Part shown: positions 1 to 15,010 of the stretch, in pieces
Numbering within the stretch: the first letter of the stretch is position 1
Layout of the letters: the number at the start of each line of letters is the position of its first letter
Source: Suillus spraguei
Lineage: Eukaryota > Basidiomycota > Agaricomycetes > Boletales > Suillaceae
Direction: 5' to 3'
Length of the DNA: 64,000 bases
Assembly (NCBI GenBank): GCA_016800925.1
Contig: JABCPU010000131.1
Span: 1 to 64,000 of the forward strand
Program-made: the position numbers and the translations under genes
The notes under the pieces: generated by a model
Database searches by the model: none
What the model was told of the DNA's origin: nothing
Seen by the model: the letters and a program-made list of their open reading frames with translations, nothing else

Positions 1-1575
1 AAATACCAATATATATGTGGATGTTTCTACTGTTTTATGATCGTATAAATAAATTAGAAATGGGTCCAGCACATTTCAAGACTGGGAACATGATCGTCTC
101 AGTTTGTCTGGTACCCTCAACAAAGATTGGTTTTTCTAGGCATCCTATGACTTGTCTATGCTTCACACTCATTTTTCCTGGGGTCTCAATGTCCCTGAAC
201 ATGATGGTAAAGTCCATTGGTCCAGGAAAAATCGCATTTTTGAGATATGCAAGGCCCCATCCCCCCTTCTACAGGTTATATCTTGTGATTGTGCAAATAC
301 CAATATATGAATGGATGTACCTACTGTTTTATGATAGTAGAAATCGATTAGAGATGACTCCAGAGCATTTCAAGACTGTGGGAACATAAATGTCTCAGTT
401 GGCCTGGTACCCCACAAAGATTGATTTTTCTAGGCTTTCCATGACATGCTCATCCTTCAAACTCATTGTTCCTAGGAACTTTTAATAACCTTGAACACGA
501 TGGTCAAGTCTGTTTTCGCTGAAAAAATCACATTGTGGAGTTATACAAGGTCTCCCTTCTCCCATACTGGTTATATCTTGTTATCATGCAAATAATGATA
601 TGTAGATGTCCATTCCTATTGTTTTTGGATGCTATTAATTGATTAGGATTGGTTCCAGAGCATTTAAAGACTGTGGGAACATAAATGTCTCAGGTTGCCT
701 GGTACCCCCTGCAAAGATCGATTTTTCTAGCCTTCCCATGACTTGCCTATCCTTCAAACTCATTTTTCCTGAGGGCTATTGACATCCATGAAGATGATAG
801 TGAAGCCTGTTTGTCCAGGTAAAATCACATTCTTGAGATATGCATGGCCCTCTTCCCCACTCCTACTGGTTATATCTTGTTATTATGCAAATACTGATAT
901 ATATATGACTGTTCCTATTGTTTTTGGATGCTATTAATCGATTAGGATTGGTTTCAGAGCATTTAAGGCCTGTGGGAATATAAATATGGAAGTTTGCCTG
1001 GTACCCCCCACAAAGATCGATTTTTCTAGGCTTCCCATGACTTGCCTATCCTTCAAACTCATTTTTCCTGGGGGCTATTGACATCCCTGAAGACGATAGT
1101 GAAGCCCGTTTGTCTAGGAAAATCGCATTCTTGAGATATGCATGGCCCTCCTCCCTCCTCCTACTGGTTATATCTTGTTACTGTGCAAATACCGATATAT
1201 ATATGACTGTTACTATTGTTTTTGATGCTAGAAATCGATTAGGAATAGTCCCAGAGCATTTCAAGCCTGTGGGAATCAAAATATGGAAGTTTGCCTGGTA
1301 CCCCCCACAAAGATCGATTTTTCTAGGCTTCCCATGACTTGCCTATCCTTCAACTCATTTTTCCTGGGGACTATTAACATCCCTGAAGATGATAGTGGAA
1401 GCCCGTTTGTCCAGGAAAAATCGTGTTCTTGAGATATACAAGGTCCTCCTCCCCCCTCCAACCTCATATATGATGCTGTACTTCCATTTGACCTAAGGCC
1501 GATACTGTAAATGATGTTCCTAGTGTTTTAAAGGCCTACAAATCGATTGGTGATGGTTTCAGACTCTCTGGAAGT
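1..1575. repeat. Degenerate tandem repeat, about 295-bp unit, five copies
   Basis: A block beginning with the motif aaatacYRatatat recurs at about 1, 295, 590, 889 and 1187, giving a period of 294-299 bp. Each copy carries the same ordered landmarks: tactgttttatgat or attgtttttggatgc, a run like gtaccccccacaaagatcga, then catgacttgcctatccttcaa, then ggttatatcttgtta. Copies differ by scattered substitutions and small indels, so this is an old array. It reaches the left edge, so its full extent is unknown. The short open frames here are not conserved between copies and I do not call them genes. Confidence 0.9.
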
Positions 1576-1623
1576 CGTTAATATTGAGATTTGTGTTATG
1601 AGCGAAAAATAACAGTATTTTGC

Positions 1624-3177
<1,554 letters not shown>

Positions 3178-3508
3178 CCACCAGGCGTGGTAACTGCGTG
3201 CAGGGAACATTGTAAAGAAAAAACAGGGACCCACCAAACCAAACAGATTGACAACAACCGGAACGTGAATAGTCGAGTAATAGAACGACGCGACGCGGAG
3301 GTCAGGTGACCAGATAAATTGGAAAGTAAGGTTATCAGTCACGGCATTTCCCGAACTATAAATCTGATTTTCACCTGCCTCACTGATGATGATAAAGTAG
3401 TATAAGAAGATCAACCGTTGAAAGAGATGTCAAGAATTAATACAGGAAAGGGTTTGTATCAGTTTCGAGGACTTGTGGGCTTTTTTTCACTGAGTAGGCG
3501 GGCCCACC

Positions 3509-3967
3509 TTACCTTGTGATTGTTTGGGGGGACCGCTGGAAGCACTCACCCACATGGCGAGTTGAGAGACCGGTAACGCAGGTATATAAAAAAATAGCTA
3601 ATTGTTCCTCTAATGAAACACCATTGCGAGACTGCTCAAATCCATTCTCCTGGAGAACTCGCAGTAGTTCTTCAAACGCTTCTAAATTCATGCCCAGATT
3701 ATGCCGGATCCTGTCTGGATGACCTGTCATGAGTTCCAGAACCCAAGCATGGCCTGTCAAAGCGGAGGTGTGGTATGGTATTTTTTCCCGGGGGGTTTTA
3801 AAGAGACTGTAATACAGGGCTGATACTTGAGCCACTATACAAGTGATAAGCAACATGAAACGATGACGGTGAAGTTTTCCCTGCTCTCGGGCTTTGCGCT
3901 TGAGTATTAGGGCATGTGTTTCTAGATTGGGGTTGTAGGCATGTTGGTTGACGGCGACAGGATCCAT
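3509..3967 (-). mobile_element. PIF/Harbinger-type transposase, N-terminal part only
   Basis: A 152-codon frame starting at an ATG gives a short leader with a hydrophobic stretch (LLITCIVAQVSALYYSLF), then YHTSALTGHAWVLELMTGHP, an RIRHNLGMN segment and EQLAIFLYTCVTGLSTRHVGECFQRSPQTITR. That is the helix-turn-helix region seen in front of the DDE nuclease in Harbinger-like transposases of Agaricomycetes. The frame closes at a codon inside AGGTAAGG, which looks like an intact 5' splice site, as expected where these genes normally carry an intron. No DDE domain follows on this strand within the next 500 bp, so the catalytic part is missing. It is a truncated element or domesticated fragment. Confidence 0.7.
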
Positions 3968-4534
3968 TACAAGGCAAGTATATACAGGGGACGATAATAG
4001 TACTATTAAAACTAATACGTCTTATTGTATGTTATTCGTGCTTTGACCCGGCGTCTCCCGGATGAACTGAGTCACATGATACGAATTTCGAATTTCGCTG
4101 TCCAAACAAGACCTAACAAATAAAACTCAGAATTTGATGTCATTATCTTGGTACGACGTATGTATGAAAAAAGATATGACTATGCTAACTTTCACTGATG
4201 ATGTACCGGTTGTGTCGTCTTTTCAGACTTGATCAAATTCTCGTTTCGGCAGTGACTCCTGATACCAGAACATTCCGGCAGGCTGCACAACCCACGCAAA
4301 GGATGCATCATCAACGCTACGTCATTAAAGTGGGCGAAGATTTTACGTGTCATTTACGTCTGACAAAACCAGGCTTCAAGATGCGTTGCGCCACTTCAGC
4401 GTAGACTAAATTCTGTGTTAGCCGAGGCACGAGGCTAACGCAGAATACCAACAGGGAAACAACTCTCATCAACCCACATTTCAATAATAATGAAACCCAT
4501 CATGGACCTCCTCTTCCCCCACTAACGCGATAGC
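3968..4534. other. Intergenic, no gene seen
   Basis: Between the truncated Harbinger frame and the coiled-coil gene. The only frame (from 4198) is short, with no recognisable family. The segment presumably holds the promoter of the gene at 4535, with the pyrimidine-rich stretch cctcctcttccccc at about 4507-4520 just ahead of its ATG. Confidence 0.5.
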
Positions 4535-5101
4535 ATGTCTACAGAACCTCCCATGACTTCCCCTCCTCTACCTTCACCAAATGGAATAATAAATAATCAT
4601 TCCAATGCTCAACTCGCTCATCTACTTCATAACAGTTATTGCGACAATGACAGGCTCACAAAAGAACTCGGAAACACAAAGAAACGACTAGAAAAAGCAG
4701 AGCGTCTACTAGCAGAATTTCAAGCTGCAACCGTCAACGGTGCTCCCCTCTCAGGCGAGGCTCGCCGTGTCATCGAAGAAGCTGAGGCACGTGTAGCCCG
4801 TGCCGATAGACAGAGAGACGAGGCAGAAGCACGTAGACGAGTTGTTCTCGAATCTTACGAAGAACTTAATAAATATCTCGCCGCCATTGAATCTCGTGCT
4901 GCAGACGCACATGCTGGTTTTCAGCGCATCCTTAGAGATGCAGGCGGTCATCTTGTCTTGACTCCAATCCCAAATCAGATTCCGCTTGACCACAGCCCTT
5001 ATTCTGAAAACCCCAGCATCACCGTAGAACCCCCACCTCGTTCATACCATCGATCTCATCATCGCTACACCTCCTCGTCACTTAGTTCTGTAGGGTTATA
5101 A
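4535..5101 (+). CDS. Small coiled-coil protein, 188 aa, unknown function
   Basis: A single-exon gene starting at ATG 4535. Residues 1-30 are Ser/Pro-rich and disordered. Residues about 33-125 form a long charged helix with heptad-like spacing (KELGNTKKRLEKAERLLAEFQ, then EEAEARVARADRQRDEAEARRR), a predicted coiled coil. The C-terminus is Pro/His/Ser-rich with a YHRSHHRY segment. No signal peptide or membrane segment is visible. I do not recognise a named family; similar short coiled-coil proteins are common orphans in basidiomycetes. Codon use and the clean frame support a real gene. Its neighbours (Harbinger fragment, SEC23 pseudogene) say nothing about function. Confidence 0.7.
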   Translation: MSTEPPMTSPPLPSPNGIINNHSNAQLAHLLHNSYCDNDRLTKELGNTKKRLEKAERLLAEFQAATVNGAPLSGEARRVIEEAEARVARADRQRDEAEARRRVVLESYEELNKYLAAIESRAADAHAGFQRILRDAGGHLVLTPIPNQIPLDHSPYSENPSITVEPPPRSYHRSHHRYTSSSLSSVGL

Positions 5102-5129
5102 GCATACATAGGGGATACCAGTAAGAGAG

Positions 5130-7380
<2,251 letters not shown>

Positions 7381-7907
7381 GTCTTTGATATGCTCCGTTC
7401 GAAGGTCTGAATGCTCTTCAAGCGTGTTTTGTGCTTATATTGACATGAGCTGTAGTTGATCGTGAAAAGGTTTCTGCCGCTGTCAGGGGGCAATATCCAT
7501 TGATGGGGTAGCTTGCAACGCAATGAGATAGTTCTTTTGGTAGTGCTGACTCGAACGCGGCGCGGCGCGCTGAACTTTCGTATCGACAAGGTGACTGTGG
7601 CCTTGACTTAGTTTTACAGCATAAAGTCATCGTTGCGGTGTCAGCCGAACAACCGGCCCAGCCGATACATGGCCAGTCGCATATGAACACGAATACTACG
7701 AGGTTGCGAATTATGGCACATGGTAAAGGATTAGAAGGACCAGTGCAATTCATGGAGATATATGGATCCAATAACCCAGACCACACGGATTGTTTTGGTC
7801 GACTGCCTGACATGATTAGAGCTGCACTCGATCTCAATGTCATCCGTTACATGAAAACTAACCAAGCCTGCTTCTCTCAACAAACGTACCCGATGATCAT
7901 AACGAAC
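7381..7907. other. Intergenic, no gene seen
   Basis: Lies between the recognisable start of the SEC23 relic and the stop codon of the dienelactone hydrolase gene. Frames here are antisense to the hydrolase or lack recognisable content. Confidence 0.5.
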
Positions 7908-9069
7908 CTAGGCCGTAAACTGATCAAACCAACTCACGATCCCCCTAGCGCTCTCCTCCTTCGCCCAGCCTGTATCCAGTACTCTCTCAATGTTTGGATG
8001 CATAAGAAATTAAACCAGGCCACTCACGTTCGGTGTCAATAGCCAAATCACATCGTACAGCAAACCCATGTTTGACGCCTGAAAAAACCTGGAAATGATA
8101 CGTGGATTTGCGAGCGACCATGATGTCTTCTGCACGTCGACGCGAGGCGAGCGGGAATGTGTGGTCTTCCTCTACAATATAAGAATAGAATTATGAATCG
8201 GCGGGCTTAACAGCGATTGCAAATATCTATAAGAAGAAGTTTTTACCTGCGCAAGAGAGAAGGAGAGGTCCTGTATTGATGCAACGATTTGTATTTGGTT
8301 AAGGCAGCCAAATGGTATATCAAGCACAAGAAACATACCGTCAAGTTTCTCAAAGTGGCTTTCGTCGAGGAATGCAGGGTGGGCCAGTGCTCCTAGTGAC
8401 AGTCCCTGTGTGGGCATCCTTCTTGAAAGCTGTCGAATCACTCACCAGCCACTACAGATCCATCAGAACTCAAATCCATGACGAACGAGGCTCCGAAGCA
8501 GTACCCTGACCATAAGAATTCAACGTCTTTTGGCGTGATTTTTATATTGACGTACCGACAGCACAGTATTTGGTATTCTCCTTCCCTGTACATACCATGT
8601 ACATATTTCGGCAACTGGGAAGCAACCAGAAACAAAGCACGTACCATATTTTCCTTTCACTGCATCTAGCCAAGCGGGGAATGCATCTATAGCAGGTTTG
8701 CGGGAATTGTCAATCCACGCCTGGCGATGATCAACCTGCAGGTGGTTCGTCACGGAGTCGCCAAAGAAATAATCAGGCCCAAGGACAACGTAGCCTTATT
8801 TTATTCATCTTATTTTCATTTCACAATGTACAATGTTGACAATGGGACGCACCACAAGACGCAAAATAATCTTGAATCAACTTATTGTTAATGAAAAGCG
8901 GGCCCCACACGTCTGCCAGGAAGAGGATCACTTTCTGTGTGGGAGCAGGAGGATCGGAGATGTATGTGGAGATTCCACCGAGGTCCTCAATACGGCCAAC
9001 GGGCGTGCCCGTGTGTTTTACACCAGAGAAGCAGCAGCTACCAGGGGCAGAGGCGAGTGTAGGGGACAT
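7908..9069 (-). CDS. Dienelactone hydrolase family protein, 246 aa, eight exons
   Basis: An alpha/beta hydrolase of the dienelactone hydrolase family. Exons: 8853-9069, 8645-8794, 8556-8585, 8446-8505, 8339-8392, 8247-8270, 8028-8171, 7908-7969; the sum is 741 bp and the frame is open throughout. The start MSPTLASAPGSCC... leads to GVKHTGTPVGR and VILFLADVWGPLFINN. The nucleophile motif GYCFGA sits at the exon 3/4 junction (Cys nucleophile, as in this family), the Asp is in EDHTFPLA and the His in SGVKHGFAVRCD, so the Cys-Asp-His triad is complete. The end is RWAKEESARGIVSWFDQFTA. No signal peptide, so probably cytosolic; the substrate is likely a lactone or small ester but cannot be fixed from sequence. 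Exons of 24 and 30 bp would be missed by simple gene finders. Not a decayed copy. Confidence 0.92.
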
Positions 9070-9722
9070 CGTTGATATTCTGCGTAGAGGTGAACATCCT
9101 TTGAAACGTAGTCTTCGTGTGACCTTTATACTTTTGGAGTAGGAGAGCAAGCCTACTAGGCATCTATGGTGTATGGTGAACTTTGTGATCATCCGACCTT
9201 CATAGAAGCATTCACGTGGACGACTCGGGATACCGGATGTCCGTATGTTCGATGTGGAATTGTAGATTACTGCTCAGCGCTCAGCAACGACTTCCTGGGT
9301 TAATTATAGCTACTTACGAAATTCAAAGTCTTGTCCCAGACTCGGCTTCCGGGCCAGTTGCCACTTTCCCAAAATTCAAAGTTTCGCCTTATCTTGATAA
9401 CATCTCAGCTGTAGCCCTTCTTTCTATCTTGCCCTAGCAGTACTAGTGTCATCATATTCACAGCCTAACTAGGTTCGTTGAAATTCGATTTCCTACTAAT
9501 GGTTCACAACTTCACTTTCATCGAAAGCTTGTATCGTACAAGCATCTATCGTACTTGCACTGAGCGCTGAACGCTGAACTACAACATGGAAATACACGTG
9601 CAGATCACCCAAGCGTTCTGTTTCACCTGAACTCGCAGTCCCCTCGCGTTTTCTCTCACCACTCATTCTATCGACCACCTAACCCATCCTCGATCCTTGT
9701 AGTTTTCCTTGATCGCACCATC
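9070..9722. other. Intergenic, divergent promoter region
   Basis: Sits between the start codon of the leftward hydrolase gene and the start of the rightward small gene at 9723, so it probably contains both promoters. No coding frame of merit. Confidence 0.45.
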
Positions 9723-10200
9723 ATGTTTTTTGTTAGAAAGAAAAGCAAAGTCCTATCATCCATACTTCCACACTGGGTGCAAGCTTTTGCCCTCTCCTCC
9801 CCGGCATCACAGCGTCCATCGCAGAGTGACTATCCAGTCCCAGGCTTTCAGTTACCCTTGGGTGCAATCTTCCATATGTTGGGTATTTGCAACATCCATA
9901 GATCTAGACGATATTGCGAACGCAGCCTCACTCATTCTCACCATTACATGGTCACCGACCTCAGACATTGCGTCTCACTGTCAGCGGCTTCGAGACACAA
10001 TTTTGACTTGTTTCTAACCAGCCAGAGCTGCGTTTGAGGCAGTTACAGGCGACCAGTTCTCGTTCCTTGTCAAGTCAGCCCGGCGGGCTGCATTGGACTT
10101 GAAGCTTTATGATCAAGCTGAATGCATCACCGCTTTCTCCGACATTGTAGAATGCATAGAACAGAAAGGTATTGATATTTCGGCAGCCGATGAGTCTTGA
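9723..10200 (+). CDS. Small hypothetical protein, about 131 aa, three exons (model)
   Basis: The model joins 9723-9861, 9902-9979 and 10022-10200 (396 bp, open). Start MFFVRKKSKVLSSILP; the first intron (40 bp) and second intron (42 bp, with a ctaac branch-like site) have GT and AG ends, but both are shorter than most introns here. The spliced protein reads PLDLDDIANAASLIL, then SRAAFEAVTGDQFSFLVKSA and RRAALDLKLYDQAECITAFS, ending DISAADES. The second half looks helical and amphipathic with a charged end. I do not recognise a family. It could also be the 3' part of a larger, decayed gene; the very short introns are the weak point. Confidence 0.4.
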
Positions 10201-12202
10201 GAATATTCGCAAAAATGTCGGTCATAGTGGTGGAGAAGCTAGAGTATTTACAATACCAGATTAGTCCCCAATAAATATATGTTCTTCTCTCGTTCTCTAC
10301 CAGCTACTAGACCACAGTAGAGTTCCGTATATCACATACGTCCGCTTAGTGAGCTTACTAAGCACCTTTTGACCACCACATTTGCACAAAGCACTTTGCT
10401 AGGCTAGAGTTTTTGCCTTTTCACTCCGGACTATTGATATAGCGTGTGATATATGGCACACCAGGTGACGATCCTTGTTCTTATGTGGGTCGTGTATGTT
10501 CCAAATCCCGAAATGACTCAAGACTCACTCGAAGAGATCTATTTCAGGCGCGCATATCGGACCCATCACTCCTCTGTCTTGCGTATCAATCCAACGAATG
10601 TGTTTTTATGCTCACTCTCGACAATATAACCTGTAAGTTTGACGTCAAACACTATTCGATTGATCGCTTACTCGTCCAAGCATTAAGCCCCATCTATCTT
10701 CCGTGACTCCGTCTACGAAGTATACTGTTTTCCTGCTGCCTATTCTTAGTGGCATTCCTACTCTTTAAGAACTTGAAACACTTCCGGAAGTGGATGCATG
10801 TTTGATAGACCAAATACCTCGAAAGTCACAGGAGGGCTAACGATGATCCATCATGCACAACGGCAGCGTCCGGTTGAGTTAGACCGACCAAATGGGCGAT
10901 CTGCATTGACTCATCTAATATTTCAGTGAGAGAACCAGAGATATTCTTGATCAATTTCAATTTTGAGGCTTAGTTGAACCTTGGCCGCGCGCAATGTACT
11001 TTTATGAGTACAGTCTCGATGTCATATTGCACCGTTGTAGTAAGTATTTTGTCGGTCAAGCATCGTGAACCTTAACTGACGGTATTTTACTGGCTGGCTT
11101 TTTTCTAGGGTCTTGACGGATAATTCGTTTCGCAAATGAATTCAATCGATAATGTGGGCTTGGCGCCGAGAGTCTTCGTGGGGAATTGGTCCATATTGCT
11201 GGATATGCGCCGAAGGGGGGATTCTCTCCGAGGGCTACCCAAGACAACTGAGTCATTCGACAGCGAGGTCACAAACTCCACTACTAAGCGGAAATCGCAA
11301 GAATGGTAAACAAGCGACTCAAATTTCTTGTGAGCTTAATCAGCTCACGAACCAAGCTTAGCCGAATTACTTCTATTTGGAGAAGAGTGAAAAGCAGTTT
11401 GAGAAGCTGGACTGTGAGTTGATACAGTCTTACCGTGTTGAAGCGTTTGATTTCTTGGCAAAGACTTTGACAGCCTTTTCATCGAGACACCACCCCTATG
11501 TTTCTGTCCATCCGGCGGTCCTGCCAAACGCATCAGCGCCGACATCGGAATTAAATTCTGACTCTTCTGTCCGTGCAGAATGGATACCTTCTGTTGACAC
11601 TCAGATAGCTTTCTGGACGGACTTGGGGTGGCGACAAACTACCAACGTCATATCGTGTTTCCACAGCGCACTCAAAACTCCTAGGGCAAATGGAAGAGCA
11701 GGCGTGCCTCATTGAACTATGCCTTGAGGCTTGAGCAACCACATCCGTAGATAAATTGGATCTGGATTATTAGCGGTGAGTCCTTGACGAAAGTTGCATC
11801 AAATGTCCGAGTTGGTGGTTTTTAGTCATTGTGTGGCATTTACCTCCTTGGCGAGACTTGCATGTCAGTCATCGTGGCATCGAACACTCTTGCTGAGCCT
11901 TCCAAGCATTCCGTTCTGGTCCGAGTCACATCAAGTGAACCAAGTGCCAGAAGTGAAGAGACCGTTCATGGTACGCCGCACGAGCATCGCATGGAAAGTC
12001 ATTACTTGGCACGATCCGCCATACACTTCCTTATCGGAGGCGTCAAGGGCGTGATACAGCGGATATCGAGGGTGCAAAAGCCCACTCCAAGAATCTGCGA
12101 AGTTGATTTCGGATCAGCAATAACCGATGCACGATGGCAGCCTGCATATTTAAATAGTTGTGATTTACCATTTATCTCCCTCATACTTCTCCACATACCG
12201 CT
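10201..12202. other. About 2 kb without a supported gene
   Basis: Several short frames occur, for example one from ATG 11138 (59 codons, MNSIDNVGLAPRVFVGNW...) and one at 11377-11715 (EKSEKQFEKLDCELIQSY...). They cannot be joined by a consistent splice phase and match nothing I recognise. The 11377 frame has a coding-like amino acid mix and may be a relic. The end of the segment holds the promoter of the MFS gene. Confidence 0.4.
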
Positions 12203-14108
12203 ATGGTCCAGACTGATGAAGCCCATAATATTTCCGTCGTGCTCGCGAAGGAGCAAGATATCGAGCCTCCTTACTCTATATTTACGAGTTGCGAGAAATG
12301 GCTCATAGTAACTCTTGCATCCATAGCAGGGTTGTTTAGGTGAGCAGATTGTTGTTCCTCGACATTGAAGCTGTTGCGAGCACTTTTTTTTCAGCCCGCT
12401 GACGGCGTATATATACCTTCCTGCCATTCCACTGATCGCGACTGCGTTTAACAAGACTGTTGAGCTTACCAACCTCACGGTAACGGTTTACCTGGTGTTT
12501 ATGGGTGTATGTCAGTGAAGCCTGCTGCATGCTGTTTGTGTCCGGGCTCATTGTGATTGCTCAAAGCACCCATGTTCTGGGGTACACTTGCAGATCGTAT
12601 GGGCAGGCGGCCAACATCACTTGGATGTTTATTTGTTCTCAGCCTTGCTTGTATCGGTCTGGCGTTCGTACCGACATCATACTTCTGGTTATTGATGGTT
12701 CTTCGATGTCTCCAAGCGGTTGGTAGCGCTAGCACTCTCACGATCGGTACGCCACCATATATGTTTTATTTTTTGCTTTATATCATTCCCTACAGGTGCT
12801 GGCATTATTGCAGACATCGCTACTCCCGCGGAGCGAGGCGGTTTCTTCGGTGTCTTCACAATGGGTCCACAGGTATGTGCAAGAACAACATAACTTGACT
12901 GTGTAATAACTGAGTTTCAAAGGTTGGACCCGCATTAGGACCCGTCATAGGAGGCGCTCTTGCGGATAAGCTCGGATGGAGGTGAATCAATTGCCCGCAC
13001 AAATAGAACAATTTTTTTTGCTTATGCGGTTCATTATTCAGATCCATTTTTTGGTTCCTCTGTATCTCCAGTTCAGCGTGTTTTATTGTTATGGTCACGT
13101 AAGTCGCGATATTTGACGTTATTCTCTCTAACGTAGCCGGGGTGTTAGGTTCCTTCCGGAGACCTTGCGTAGCATCGTCGGAAATGGTAGTGTCTTTCCG
13201 CCTATCCAGTATCGTCCTCTATTACCCTTTATGGGGCGTGGCCACAAGGATTCTGATGTGGATTGTCTGCCTGCTCGTAAATCTCACAACCCTTTCCGTC
13301 TGTTCGCATGTGTCGATGTCTTGAACCTCCTGGTTTTCAATGGCATTCAATACGCAGTGTTCGCCGCTATCCTAGCGACCATATCTTCATTATTCAAAGA
13401 AAACTACCCTCACCTGACAGAGACGGATATTGGGATTTGCTATCTGGCCTCTGGAGGCGGACTTGCACTGGGCGCAGTATTCAGTGGCAAGCTCATGGAC
13501 TGGGATTACAGGACTGCGAAGCAGCAACTGATTCATAATTTTACGCCAGAGAAGGGTATCCCGGGTCATATTATAAATGATGATTTTCCCATCGAAGCAA
13601 CAAGGCTGAAAGATTGCCACTTTGGATTATCATATTCTGCGCAGCTTGCACTGGGTATGGCTGGTGCTTTCAAGCCCGAACGACCATTGCAGTACCTCTT
13701 GTCCTCCAATTCGTCAGTGAGTGATTTTTTTCGACTCTTACTCATAGTCTAGTCCTCATTGTTTGGTTACATAGTCGGATTTTCGGAAATTGCTATGCTC
13801 ACTACAATTCAAACGCTTTTGATTGACCTTGTACCGTCGCAAGGCTCTTCGGTGACTGCGTGTGTGAGTGTGTCTACTTTCTCTGATGTACAGTATTTTG
13901 ATGACAACTACAGAATAACCTTATACGGTGCTCCATGGGAGCGTTGTTGGTCTCCGTGATTGACTTGCTACTTCGCAAGATTGATGCTGGGTGGACATTT
14001 GTTCTTCTAGGAGGGGTATGTTTTATCTCGATACCCCCGGTTTGGCTGGCAGTGCGTATTGGACCTCCCTGTCGTGCTGGCAGACGTGTGCGTCAGTCTT
14101 CATCCTAA
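12203..14108 (+). pseudogene. MFS transporter (DHA1 drug:H+ antiporter type), complete except one frameshift
   Basis: Spliced from ATG 12203 it gives a cytosolic N-terminus, then helices SPLTAYIYLPAIPLIATAF, MFWGTLADRMGRRP (the loop 2-3 MFS signature), LGCLFVLSLACIGLAFVP, AGIIADIATPAERGGFFG and GPALGPVIGGALADKLGW (the antiporter motif C region), FLPETLRSIVGNGSV, a central loop, a second half with GFSEIAMLTTIQTLLIDLVP and SSVTACNNLIRCSMGALLVS, and a last helix before TAA 14108. This is the layout of the 12-helix DHA1 family (Aqr1/Qdr/Dtr1-like plasma-membrane exporters). Near 13610 one base is missing after EATRLK: the next helix LPLWIIIFCAACTGYGW is intact but in another frame, and the frame is right again in later exons. 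About seven introns splice well, so it is either a very young pseudogene or a working gene with a sequence error. Confidence 0.8.
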
Positions 14109-14299
14109 AACTGACAAAGCGCACAGTGGGTTCAGGAGACGCAATGATATTTTTGACTTTTGCAATTCGTGTCGAATTAAAATTATGGTCTATGCACTGC
14201 GAGAAGCGCTCACGTAGTACTAGCAATGCTTGCCATATGTTCATTCCAAAAAAAAACGCAGTTCCAAGTCGCTGGATCTAAGCACTGGTGCGGAGACGA

Positions 14300-15010
14300 C
14301 CTCAATTATGTAAAGTTTTTTTTTGGAAAGCGACCAGCAACCGACACCGTCTGGCTCTGGGTAACAGTAAACGCTTATAGCGACGCCTGGGCGTCGTCCG
14401 AGGAAAAATGCAATTTACGCACACCCCACGATTTGTGGAGTAGTGTGGGATCCTGGTCTGCGAGGACCTGGGTAGCTTAATACCCACTGACACCTCAAGG
14501 GCTATCACCGGTTGGGATGTGTCATCAATGACGTCAGCCCATGTGTTCTTGGAGTCTAACCGTTGTTCTATCTTGTGTTTCCATCGTTTTCTGATTGTAT
14601 CCTCAGTGTGTGACATCTCCCATCGTAGTGTCCATATCAGGTGGGCAGATTTTGATATTAGTATTTTTAGGAGACGTGAGGTTCCTTTTTTCTTCGCTGC
14701 ATTTTTTGCGTTTTCTGGGTCATCTTTATCCGTGGCGTAGGGGAGGGCTATGGCTCCAGATCCGAGGATGAGTCCAAGTTCGGGCTCAGGCCAAGGTCCG
14801 TGTTTAGACGGTCATGCGTTCTTGGCTAATCCCCATACCGTCTTTCTTGCAGGGTCTTTGCATCGGTCATGATGTGTTCCATGGATTCCGTTTCTCCATG
14901 GCAGAGTTGGTATTTTGCCCGGTGTTCGAAGGTGGGTATTTGGGACCAGAATAAATGATTGTTTTACTGTGGGTCCCACTTAGTAGTAAAACCTCTCTTG
15001 CATCCTAAAT
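14300..15010 (-). mobile_element. Degenerate LINE-like retroelement remnant (C-terminal RNase H / zinc-knuckle part)
   Basis: Reading the minus strand in broken frames, HLFWSQIPTFEHRAKYQLC is followed by HGETESMEHIMTDA (the C-x-E-x-H pattern of the zinc-binding motif after RNase H in fungal reverse-transcriptase ORFs), then segments resembling TWP...GLILGSGAIALP, and finally HTEDTIRKRWKHKIEQRLDSK, the usual tail of these ORFs. Frames change several times and stops intervene, so it is dead. No reverse-transcriptase domain is visible upstream, so only the 3' end remains, as is common for 5'-truncated LINE insertions. Confidence 0.5.

Noticed and set aside
7638..8042. A 134-codon plus frame
   Set aside because: Overlaps the last exons of the dienelactone hydrolase on the other strand and has no recognisable content.
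14380..14400. Short palindrome cgacgcctgggcgtcg
   Set aside because: A 7-bp stem inside the LINE remnant; stems of this size are expected by chance.
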